From assembly GCF_900095735.1 (NCBI RefSeq), contig NZ_FNLO01000004.1:248001-312000 (forward strand): a stretch of 64,000 nucleotides of DNA, in the 5' to 3' direction. The DNA is from Chitinasiproducens palmae (GTDB lineage Bacteria; Pseudomonadota; Gammaproteobacteria; Burkholderiales; Burkholderiaceae). Under the pieces are notes generated by a model that worked only from the letters and a program-made list of their open reading frames with translations, ran no database searches and had not been told where the DNA came from. Position numbers and translations under genes: made by a program. Below, piece by piece: positions 57,303 through 64,000 of the stretch (its first letter is position 1; every line of letters begins with the position of its first letter).

Positions 57303-58544
57303 CTAGGCCGCCGTCTTGGTACGCGCCGCCAGCGGCGTCGCATTCGTCTGTTGCTGCGCCGGCCGGGCCGGCGCTGCCGCTTGCAGCGGCTGGCCCGCGC
57401 GCACCGCCGTCACGTCACGCGGCTGCACGGTTTCGCCCGTATGGTTGCCCCAGGCGTTGCGCTGATAGGTGATGACGGCAGCGATGTCGATGTCGTTCAA
57501 CGCACGTTGCCACGATGGCATCTGTCCCTTGCCATGCAGCACCAGCTTGATCTGGTCGACAGCCGGACCGTTCACGACCTTCGAACCGTCGAGCGCCGGG
57601 AATGGCCCGACACCCTTGCCGTTCGCCTGATGGCAGACCGCGCAATTCGCAATATAGACCTTCTCGCCGCGCGCCTGCAGTTCCGCGGCGCTGAAATCGC
57701 GCTTCGGATCCTCGACGACCGCCACATTGGTCTTCATCGTCGCATCGACCCACTTGGCATAGTCCGCGTCAGATACGACGTTGACCACCACCGGCATGAA
57801 AGCATGTTCCTTGCCGCACAGCTCGGTGCAAAAGCCGCGGTAGACGCCGATCTTCTCGGCCTTGAACCAGGTGTCGCGCACCACGCCCGGGAAAGCGTCC
57901 TGCTTGACGCCGAAGGCCGGCACGTACCAGGAGTGGATCACGTCGGCGGCGGTGGTCAGGATGCGGATCTTGCGGTTGACCGGCACGACCAGCGGATGAT
58001 CGACTTCCTGCAGATAGGTATCGGTCTTCGGCTCGCGGCCGTCGACCTGGGCTCGCGGGGTCGACAGCGTCGAGATCAGGCGGATGCCCTCGCCCGGCCC
58101 CTTCACGTAGTCATAGCCCCACTTCCACTGATAGCCGGTGACCTTGATCGTCAGGTCGGCGTTGGTCGTGTCCTTCATCGCGATGACCGCCTTGGTAGCA
58201 GGCAGCGCCATCATCACGACGATCAGGAACGGCACGACGGTCCAGACGATTTCGACGGTGGTGCTTTCGTGGAAGTTGGCCGGCTTGTAGCCCTTCGACT
58301 TGCGGTGGGCGATGATCGAATACAGCATCACCCCGAACACGCCGATGAAGATCAGCGTGCAGATGATCAGCATCAGGTTGTGCAGGCCCCACAGGTCGCG
58401 CGCCACCGCGGTGACCGGGTCCTGGAAATTGAGCTGGTTGACGCGGGGGCCGCCCGGCGCATCGCCGACCGCGTGGGCCGAGCCTGCCGCCAGCGTGGCG
58501 CCGATCGACAACGCAACGCAGGAGGCTCGTTTGATTGCTTTCAT
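57303..58544 (-). CDS. ctaC: cytochrome c oxidase subunit II with fused cytochrome c
   Basis: 413 aa. Signal peptide cleaved after AHA25, two membrane helices (about 55-78 and 96-118), then the CuA cupredoxin domain with ligands His204, Cys239, Glu241, Cys243, His247 and Met250. A C-terminal cytochrome c domain has Cys301-x2-Cys304-His305 and axial Met in KGQMPSW. This fusion marks a caa3-type oxidase. An Ala/Gln-rich tail follows. The ATG at 58544 is favoured; ATG 58568 would add eight residues. The DUF2244 gene lies just upstream. Confidence 0.96.
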   Translation of the reverse strand: MKAIKRASCVALSIGATLAAGSAHAVGDAPGGPRVNQLNFQDPVTAVARDLWGLHNLMLIICTLIFIGVFGVMLYSIIAHRKSKGYKPANFHESTTVEIVWTVVPFLIVVMMALPATKAVIAMKDTTNADLTIKVTGYQWKWGYDYVKGPGEGIRLISTLSTPRAQVDGREPKTDTYLQEVDHPLVVPVNRKIRILTTAADVIHSWYVPAFGVKQDAFPGVVRDTWFKAEKIGVYRGFCTELCGKEHAFMPVVVNVVSDADYAKWVDATMKTNVAVVEDPKRDFSAAELQARGEKVYIANCAVCHQANGKGVGPFPALDGSKVVNGPAVDQIKLVLHGKGQMPSWQRALNDIDIAAVITYQRNAWGNHTGETVQPRDVTAVRAGQPLQAAAPARPAQQQTNATPLAARTKTAA

Positions 58545-58597
58545 AAATTCTTTACCCAAAATTGCCATCCCAATGCCGTCCGCCAGGCGACGCGCGA

Positions 58598-59074
58598 TCA
58601 GCCGCATCGCCCCAACCATTCCCGCAACTCACCCGCGAAGCAAGCCCGCGTCTCCAGCGGCAGGTGCAGCCCAACTTCGAACGTACGACCGGCGTACGAC
58701 AAAGCGGCGCCTGCGCCCGGCGATGACTCCGGTTCGATCCTTACCCAACGCGGATTGAATTCAAAGTGACTCAGACGATCGGCTGACATCCGCTCGACGA
58801 CGAGACGATTCGGACTGAGGCGGATGTATTCGTAGTCCACCGCATGGCGAGCGTAGATCAACAACGCCACGCCCAGGCCGAGCAGTTCCAGACCAGCGAA
58901 TGGCAAGACGAGCCAGGCACCCCGGACTGCGAAAAACGCCGCTATCGTCAACGAAACAAGGACCAGCGACAGATAAAATCGCAGCAACTGACTCGGCGAG
59001 ACGGAACAGTTGCGTTTGTGCAGCCATTCCTTGAGCGCCACCTCGGCCGGCTCGTGTCGTTCGACCCCTTCCAT
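58598..59074 (-). CDS. DUF2244 membrane protein
   Basis: 158 aa. Two close membrane helices (about 35-75), then a soluble beta-rich domain (YEYIRLSPNRLVVERMSADRLSHFEFNPRWVRIE). This layout matches DUF2244, frequent next to ctaC in proteobacteria, suggesting an oxidase-related role. GGGAGGAACGCG precedes ATG 59074; an in-frame start at 59212 lacks support. Confidence 0.85.
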   Translation of the reverse strand: MEGVERHEPAEVALKEWLHKRNCSVSPSQLLRFYLSLVLVSLTIAAFFAVRGAWLVLPFAGLELLGLGVALLIYARHAVDYEYIRLSPNRLVVERMSADRLSHFEFNPRWVRIEPESSPGAGAALSYAGRTFEVGLHLPLETRACFAGELREWLGRCG

Positions 59075-59230
59075 CGCGTTCCTCCCGCGCGCCACCCGCA
59101 CATTGCTGTGTGGGCAAACACCAGGCTCCCGCCGATAAACTGCGGCATTATAGGCTCCCAGCCATCGCCCGACAAGCGAACCGCCGTCGAGTTCCCGGCG
59201 CCGCCACGGCATGGCGGCGTGGCGCGCGCG

Positions 59231-60199
59231 TCAATCCGCCGCGCGTCGACGCCGGCCAATTTGGTCCAGCCGGATCACCGCGTTGCCCTGCGCGTCGCGC
59301 GACGTATCGTCCGGGCGGCGCCAGGCATGGCCATAGGCGATCTCGAAGGTCAACGGCAGCGTGCCGCTCTGGAACCGCTCGTCGAGCGCTTCGCTGAGCG
59401 CGTCGCGCAGGCGTCGCGAGCCCAGCCCGCCGGACGGCGCATCGGCCTCGGCGTCCGAGCGGTGCATCGGCACATACGCGCCGAGGCGCCGCACGTCCGC
59501 GAGCAATGCCTCCGGACTGCGATAGGTAATGGTCAGCGTCTCCATGTCCATCACCGGCGTCTCGAAGCCGTTGGCCACCAGCATGTCGCCAAAGTCGTGC
59601 ATGTCCACGAACGGCAGCACATGCTCCCGAGGCGGCAGGCCCAGCCGATCTTCGGCGACGCGCCACGCGGCGCGCACTTCCTTGAGGGTGTCCGGCCCGA
59701 ACACGCTGAACATCAGCAGACCGCCCGCGCCGAGCACCCGACGCCATTCGGGAAACACGCGGTCCGGGCGCGGATGCCAATGCAGCGCGAGATTCGACCA
59801 GAGCAGGTCGAACGTGGCGTCGGCAAACGGTAGGCGGGCAAAGTCGGCCTGCACTACCTGGCGCGACGACGGTATGAAACGCTTGAGCCAGCCGGGCATG
59901 CGCGACAGGCCACGTTCGGCGGCGGCGCGCGATAGCATGCGCCGCGACAGATCAACGCCAATCACGCCGGCGTCGGCATAGCGCAGCTGCAGCGCGCTCA
60001 GGTCGGAGCCCGGCCCACAGCCCGCGTCGAGCACGCGCTGCGGCTCGACCTTGATGTAGTCGAGCCGGGACGCCATGCGCGTCGCGATCTCGCGCGGCAG
60101 GAAACTGACGTCGTCGAAGGTGGCGGCACGGCGTTCGAACACGCGCCGCACCTGCGCAATCGTCCGGTCCGCGCCAGCTTGCTGATGGCTATCGGTCAT
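59231..60199 (-). CDS. SAM-dependent methyltransferase, BioC-like
   Basis: 322 aa. Class I methyltransferase with VLDAGCGPGSDLSALQ (motif I) and WSNLALHWHPRPDRVFPEWRRVL, which resembles BioC (malonyl-ACP O-methyltransferase of biotin synthesis) and NDUFAF5. The N-terminal VRRVFERRAATFDDVSFLPREIATRMASRLDYIKVEP is characteristic of the NDUFAF5/BioC group. Assignment to biotin synthesis is uncertain because no other bio gene is near. Its start codon region overlaps an in-frame ATG for the divergent comF frame. Confidence 0.78.
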   Translation of the reverse strand: MTDSHQQAGADRTIAQVRRVFERRAATFDDVSFLPREIATRMASRLDYIKVEPQRVLDAGCGPGSDLSALQLRYADAGVIGVDLSRRMLSRAAAERGLSRMPGWLKRFIPSSRQVVQADFARLPFADATFDLLWSNLALHWHPRPDRVFPEWRRVLGAGGLLMFSVFGPDTLKEVRAAWRVAEDRLGLPPREHVLPFVDMHDFGDMLVANGFETPVMDMETLTITYRSPEALLADVRRLGAYVPMHRSDAEADAPSGGLGSRRLRDALSEALDERFQSGTLPLTFEIAYGHAWRRPDDTSRDAQGNAVIRLDQIGRRRRAAD

Positions 60200-60389
60200 G
60201 GGAGATATCCTTCGCGGCGCTGTATGGGGCGGGTGCGGCAGTATACTCGGCGGGTCGGCCGTCCGGCGATCATCGTCGCCAGCCGGCGGCGCGTGTTCAG
60301 TCAGCCTGGCCGATGCAATGTGCGATTCCTCCAGCCGTTCGACGCAACTGGACAAGGGCGAACGGACGCGCGTCGCGGACCGGTCTGAA

Positions 60390-61214
60390 ATGGGGGCGAC
60401 AGCTTCCGGTCGCGCAGTGAGAGCAAGCCCGCCTCAGACGGATGGCGGGCCGTGCACGACCTGGCGCCGGGCGCTAAGCATCGTGCTCGACACAGCGCTG
60501 CCATCCGATTGCCTGCTATGCGGCCGTATGTCACATGGCGGCGCGGCGCTGTGCGTTCGCTGCCATGCCGGCATGATTGAGCCGGCGCCACGCCGGTGTC
60601 CACGCTGCGCGGCGTTCGTTGCATCATCGTCTTCGGCGGACGCGCGGCGCGTCCCGCTCTGTGGACGCTGCCAGACCGCGCCGCCCTCCTATGACGCGGC
60701 GGTCACGCTCGCCGACTATGCGTCGCCCTACGACGCGCTGATCCTTGCACTGAAGTTTGGCCGCCAGCTTGCCGTTGCAAACACACTGGGTGCGGCGCTG
60801 GCCGAACGCGTTGCCGAGGCGCGCGACGCCGCTCGGCTGCCCCCGGTCGACTGCGTGGCTGCCGTGCCGCTAGGCCCGCGGCGCCTGTTCGCGCGCGGCT
60901 TCAACCAGTCCGAGGAACTCGCGCGTGCGCTGGCGCGCGCGCTGAGCCTGCCGCGCCGGCGCGGCCTGCTCGCGCGTCAGCGCGAGACGCCGCCACAGGC
61001 CCGGCTCACGCTGGCGGAACGGCAGCGCAACGTGCAAGGCGTGTTCACCCTGTCCCGGCACGCACGGGCGCACGATCGGCCCGCGGGCCTGCATGTCATG
61101 CTGGTGGACGATGTGATGACCTCCGGCGCCACGCTCGAGGCTGCCGCACGGACGCTGAAGCGGGCCGGTGCGAGGGCCGTGACGCTGGCGGTCGCGTTCC
61201 GCACCCGACAGTAA
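60390..61214 (+). CDS. comF: ComF family phosphoribosyltransferase-like protein
   Basis: 274 aa. Four-Cys zinc region (CLLC...CVRC, CPRC...CGRC) followed by a type I phosphoribosyltransferase domain with VMLVDDVMTSGATLEAAARTL. ComF/GntX proteins help DNA uptake in competent bacteria by an unknown enzymatic role. The start is uncertain: ATG 60390 gives MGATASG; in-frame ATGs at 60318 and 60198 would extend it by 24 or 64 residues. Confidence 0.88.
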   Translation: MGATASGRAVRASPPQTDGGPCTTWRRALSIVLDTALPSDCLLCGRMSHGGAALCVRCHAGMIEPAPRRCPRCAAFVASSSSADARRVPLCGRCQTAPPSYDAAVTLADYASPYDALILALKFGRQLAVANTLGAALAERVAEARDAARLPPVDCVAAVPLGPRRLFARGFNQSEELARALARALSLPRRRGLLARQRETPPQARLTLAERQRNVQGVFTLSRHARAHDRPAGLHVMLVDDVMTSGATLEAAARTLKRAGARAVTLAVAFRTRQ

Positions 61215-61389
61215 AGCGCTTTACGCTCCGTGGACAGGGCCGGCCACCATGCCGAGCCGACGCCGAGCCGCTGCGGCGCTGGCGTGGCGCTGGCGTGGTG
61301 CTGGCGTGGTGACGGTACGGAGGGCGCGCAGCTCTTGTCATCGGGCCCGCAACGGTTCAATCTTGGCGCCCCGCCATGCGAACCCCGCC
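61215..61389. repeat. comF-trmL spacer with short tandem repeat
   Basis: 175 bp. About 61280-61315 carries roughly three copies of a GCTGGCGTGGT-type 10- to 11-mer, next to a duplicated GCCGAGCCG. No gene is evident in it. Confidence 0.55.
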
Positions 61390-61860
61390 ATGTTCAACGT
61401 CGTCCTGGTCCATCCTGAAATCCCGCCGAATACCGGCAACGTGATTCGGCTGTGCGCCAACACCGGCTGCACGCTGCACCTGATCGAACCGCTCGGTTTC
61501 CCGCTGGACGACGCGCGCATGCGGCGCGCCGGTCTCGACTACCACGAGTATGCGCAGATGCGCGTCCATGCCGACTGGCAGAGCTTCCTGGCCAGCGAAA
61601 ATCCCGACCCGGCGCGCATGGTTGCGCTGAGCACCAAGGGCACGACGCCGTTTTCCGCGCTGCGTTTCGAGGCGGGCGACTGGCTGGTGTTCGGCTCGGA
61701 GACCAGCGGCCTGCCGGCGGCCATCGTCGATGCGCTACCCGACACATCGTTGACCCGACTGCCAATGCGGCCGGACAACCGTAGCCTCAACCTGTCGAAC
61801 GCGGTCGCGGTCACGGTTTTCGAGGCATGGCGCCAGCACGGCTACGCCGGTGGCGCCTGA
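61390..61860 (+). CDS. trmL: tRNA (cytidine/uridine-34-2'-O)-methyltransferase
   Basis: 156 aa, SPOUT/TrmH family. MFNVVLVHPEIPPNTGNVIRLCANTGCTLHLIEPLGF opens the fold; VFGSETSGLP and LPMRPDNRSLNLSNAVAVTVFEAWRQ form the trefoil knot that binds SAM. TrmL modifies position 34 of tRNA-Leu. The start at 61390 is the family start. Convergent with the macrodomain gene. Confidence 0.96.
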   Translation: MFNVVLVHPEIPPNTGNVIRLCANTGCTLHLIEPLGFPLDDARMRRAGLDYHEYAQMRVHADWQSFLASENPDPARMVALSTKGTTPFSALRFEAGDWLVFGSETSGLPAAIVDALPDTSLTRLPMRPDNRSLNLSNAVAVTVFEAWRQHGYAGGA

Positions 61861-61881
61861 GCATGCAAGCGCGGGCCGTTC

Positions 61882-62388
61882 TCAGCCGACACGCGCCAGC
61901 TCGCGGCGGTAAAGCGCCAGCGCTTCCTCGGAAAAGCACGCGAAGATGACTTCTTCAACGACCGGAAACCGTGGCAGCGTGGCGGCGACCGTCGCCACCG
62001 CAACTTGCACGGCCTGCACGAGCGGGTAACCGTAGACGCCGCAGCTGATGCACGGAAACGCCAGCGTGCGGCAGCCAGCGCCGGCGGCCAACTCGATCGA
62101 GCGTCGATAGCAGGAGGCCAGCAACGCGGCTTCATTGTGCGTGCCGCCTTGCCAGACCGGTCCGACCGCATGAATCACGTGACGCGCGGGTAACGCGAAA
62201 CCCGGCGTCAGCTTGGCGTCGCCTGTCCGGCAGCCGCCCAGCGGCCGGCACGCGGCGAGCAATGCCGGCCCCGCCGCGCGGTGGATCGCGCCATCGACGC
62301 CGCCGCCGCCAAGCAGCGAGGTGTTGGCCGCATTGACGATTGCATCGACATCGAGGGTCGTGATGTCGACCAGACGGGCAGAGAGCAT
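61882..62388 (-). CDS. macrodomain protein, O-acetyl-ADP-ribose deacetylase-like
   Basis: 168 aa, single macrodomain of the YmdB/MacroD type. [26 protein letters not shown] binds ADP-ribose; [26 protein letters not shown] and [12 protein letters not shown] complete the pocket. Such enzymes hydrolyse O-acetyl-ADP-ribose (a sirtuin product) or ADP-ribosyl esters. A sirtuin lies in this window at 3280, far away, so a link is only biochemical. 21 bp from the trmL stop. Confidence 0.93.
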   Translation of the reverse strand: MLSARLVDITTLDVDAIVNAANTSLLGGGGVDGAIHRAAGPALLAACRPLGGCRTGDAKLTPGFALPARHVIHAVGPVWQGGTHNEAALLASCYRRSIELAAGAGCRTLAFPCISCGVYGYPLVQAVQVAVATVAATLPRFPVVEEVIFACFSEEALALYRRELARVG

Positions 62389-62462
62389 GGCATCCTCCGG
62401 GTGAATGCGGCGCGCGTCACCGCATCATGCAAGCGCCGGACCCGGCGCGGCGCGTCAAGCGG

Positions 62463-63461
62463 TCAGCGCTCGGGCTTCGCGTCGCGCCCGAGCAGGGTCG
62501 CGACGGCGCCGCGCGCATCGGCCCCATCGAACAGCACCCGGCACACCGCCGCGGTGATCGGCATGTCCACGCCATGTTCCCGTGCGAGCGCATGCACCGC
62601 ACGCGCGCACAGCACGCCTTCGGCAACATGACCGAGGCGCGCCAGGATCGTGTCGAGCGGCGCGCCCTCGGCCAGTTGCAGACCGACCCGGCGATTGCGC
62701 GACAGGTCGCCGGTCGCGGTAAGAATCAGGTCGCCGACGCCGGTCAGGCCGATGAACGTGTCGGCACGCGCGCCGAGCGCCACGCCGAGACGGCTCATCT
62801 CCGCCAGCCCCCGCGTCAGCAGCGCGGCGCGCGCGTTCAGGCCGAGACCGAGACCGTCGGCAATGCCCGCCGCGATCGCGAGCACGTTTTTCACGGCACC
62901 GCCGACTTCGACGCCGGTAATGTCGTCGCTGGTATAGATGCGGATCGACTCGTGATGGAAGGCCCGCACCGTGACCGCACGACAATCGGCGTCACGGCTC
63001 GCCGCGGTCAGCGCGGCGGGCAGATGCTGCGCGACCTCGCGTGCAAAGCTCGGTCCGGACAACGCCCCGTTGCCGCGATGGCCGGGCAGCACCTGTGCGA
63101 CGACCTGATGGGGCAGCAGCATCGTGTCCGCTTCGAAGCCCTTGCAGAGCCAGACAAAACGTTCCGGGCACAGACTTTGTGCCGACAGCGTGCCGAGCAG
63201 GCCACGCAGTCCCGCCACCGGCGTCGCGACGACGGCAAGATCGGCCGCGGCGCCATCGCGCAGCGCGCGCGCCAAGTCCGCTTCGACGCGTAGCCCGGCG
63301 GGCAGCGCGCAGCCCGGCAGATAGCTGCGGTTCTCGCGATCGGCGCGCATGGCCGACACCAGGCCCGCGTCCCGAGCCCAGAGCACCACGTCATGCCGGC
63401 GTGCGAGATGCGCCGCGAGCGCCGTGCCCCAAGCGCCGGCGCCGAGCACGGTGACCTTCAT
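62463..63461 (-). CDS. gpsA: glycerol-3-phosphate dehydrogenase [NAD(P)+]
   Basis: 332 aa. Makes sn-glycerol 3-phosphate for phospholipids. [22 protein letters not shown] is the Rossmann start; [17 protein letters not shown], the catalytic Lys in [21 protein letters not shown], and [21 protein letters not shown] are diagnostic. secB lies 7 bp upstream on the same strand, as in many proteobacteria where secB-gpsA are linked. Confidence 0.97.
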   Translation of the reverse strand: MKVTVLGAGAWGTALAAHLARRHDVVLWARDAGLVSAMRADRENRSYLPGCALPAGLRVEADLARALRDGAAADLAVVATPVAGLRGLLGTLSAQSLCPERFVWLCKGFEADTMLLPHQVVAQVLPGHRGNGALSGPSFAREVAQHLPAALTAASRDADCRAVTVRAFHHESIRIYTSDDITGVEVGGAVKNVLAIAAGIADGLGLGLNARAALLTRGLAEMSRLGVALGARADTFIGLTGVGDLILTATGDLSRNRRVGLQLAEGAPLDTILARLGHVAEGVLCARAVHALAREHGVDMPITAAVCRVLFDGADARGAVATLLGRDAKPER

Positions 63462-63468
63462 CGGCGGC

Positions 63469-63990
63469 TCAGTGCGGCTTGATCGATGCGCTGTCGGCGA
63501 CCAGGATGTCGGAATCGCCGCCCTGTTGCGCCTGTTGTGCGGCGTGCATCGCAAGCTGCTGCTCGTAGATCGCCTGGAAATTCATCTCGGCCAGATGGAT
63601 CGGCGGGAAGCCCGAACGCGTGATCAGGTCGGCGACGTTGGCGCGCAGATACGGGAAGATGATCGACGGGCAGGCGATGCCGATCAGCGGCTCGAACTGC
63701 TCGACCGGAATATGCTGGATATCGAAGATGCCGGCCTGGCTGACTTCCACCAGGAAAGCGACCTTGTCCTTGATCTTCGCGGTGACCGTGGCCGTCACGA
63801 CCGACTCATAGATCGTGTCGTTCAGCCGCTCGGCCTGCACCTTCACTTCGACTTCCACCGACGGCATCTCCTGCTCGAGGAAGATCGCCGGCGAGTTCGG
63901 CTGCTCGAACGACGCGTCCTTCAGGTACACGCGCTGGATGTTGAAGACGGGTTGTTGTTCACCCGCTGCGTTCGCGGAAGCGTCACTCAT
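63469..63990 (-). CDS. secB: protein-export chaperone SecB
   Basis: 173 aa. Tetrameric cytosolic chaperone handing preproteins to Sec[110 protein letters not shown] are all conserved. The gene is complete in the window. An upstream partner (commonly grxC) would lie beyond the right edge. Confidence 0.98.
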   Translation of the reverse strand: MSDASANAAGEQQPVFNIQRVYLKDASFEQPNSPAIFLEQEMPSVEVEVKVQAERLNDTIYESVVTATVTAKIKDKVAFLVEVSQAGIFDIQHIPVEQFEPLIGIACPSIIFPYLRANVADLITRSGFPPIHLAEMNFQAIYEQQLAMHAAQQAQQGGDSDILVADSASIKPH

Positions 63991-64000
63991 TTCAGGTCTC

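Overview
The window reads as chromosomal core DNA of a high-GC betaproteobacterium in the Burkholderiaceae (Burkholderia/Paraburkholderia/Pandoraea-like). The evidence is the block order: ssb-MFS-uvrA; kdsD-kdsC-lptCAB-rpoN-hpf-ptsN-hprK-rapZ; mutM/mutY; TPR-lolB-ispE-tRNAGln-prs-rplY-pth; fdx-coaD-rsmD-M16-M16 divergent from ftsY; a long type leuA; rpoH; the cox/SURF1/ctaA/cyoE/SCO cluster; and comF-trmL-gpsA-secB. I cannot fix the genus. I see no insertion sequence, prophage, CRISPR array or plasmid gene. Coding density is high, and nearly all long antisense ORFs are GC-rich shadows.

Layout. 1-6.3 kb: end of an EcsC-like gene, an esterase, RidA, UbiX, a CadR-like MerR regulator coupled to a sirtuin, a glutathione peroxidase and ssb. 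6.4-14.2 kb: a YajR-like exporter divergent from uvrA, a PerM/AI-2E permease, and a minus-strand set purU/Nudix/apt. 14.4-25.5 kb: a Kef-type antiporter divergent from the KDO and LPS-export operon, then rpoN, hpf and the nitrogen-PTS/RapZ genes. 25.6-35.1 kb: a Lon-N domain protein, mutM-mutY, a TPR protein, lolB, ispE, tRNA-Gln(UUG), prs, rplY and pth. 35.2-41.4 kb: ferredoxin, coaD, rsmD, two M16 peptidase-family proteins and ftsY. 41.4-48.6 kb: FAH-family hydrolase, ybiB plus a DUF4239 membrane protein, leuA with a long leader, a PagL-like protein and rpoH. 48.6-60.2 kb: respiratory oxidase structural and assembly genes. 60.4-64 kb: comF, trmL, a macrodomain protein, gpsA and secB.

Functional themes are outer-membrane biogenesis (kdsD/kdsC/lptCAB, lolB, PagL-like, SecB), caa3-type cytochrome oxidase and its heme A and copper supply, oxidative DNA repair (mutM/mutY, uvrA), and global control (rpoN, rpoH, PTS-Ntr, RapZ).

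The most interesting signals lie between genes. (1) The prs-rplY spacer folds into five consecutive stem-loops ending at the rplY ribosome binding site, a candidate L25 autoregulatory leader. (2) About 450 nt upstream of leuA carry a good sigma-70 promoter, a 46-codon leader ORF with five CTA leucine codons near its end, and several further hairpins, which looks like leucine-responsive attenuation. (3) The cox operon lacks ctaG (Cox11) at its usual place. (4) An orphan intrinsic terminator near position 1,230 suggests a small RNA. (5) Short tandem repeats recur in spacers and reach eleven 18-bp units inside ftsY.
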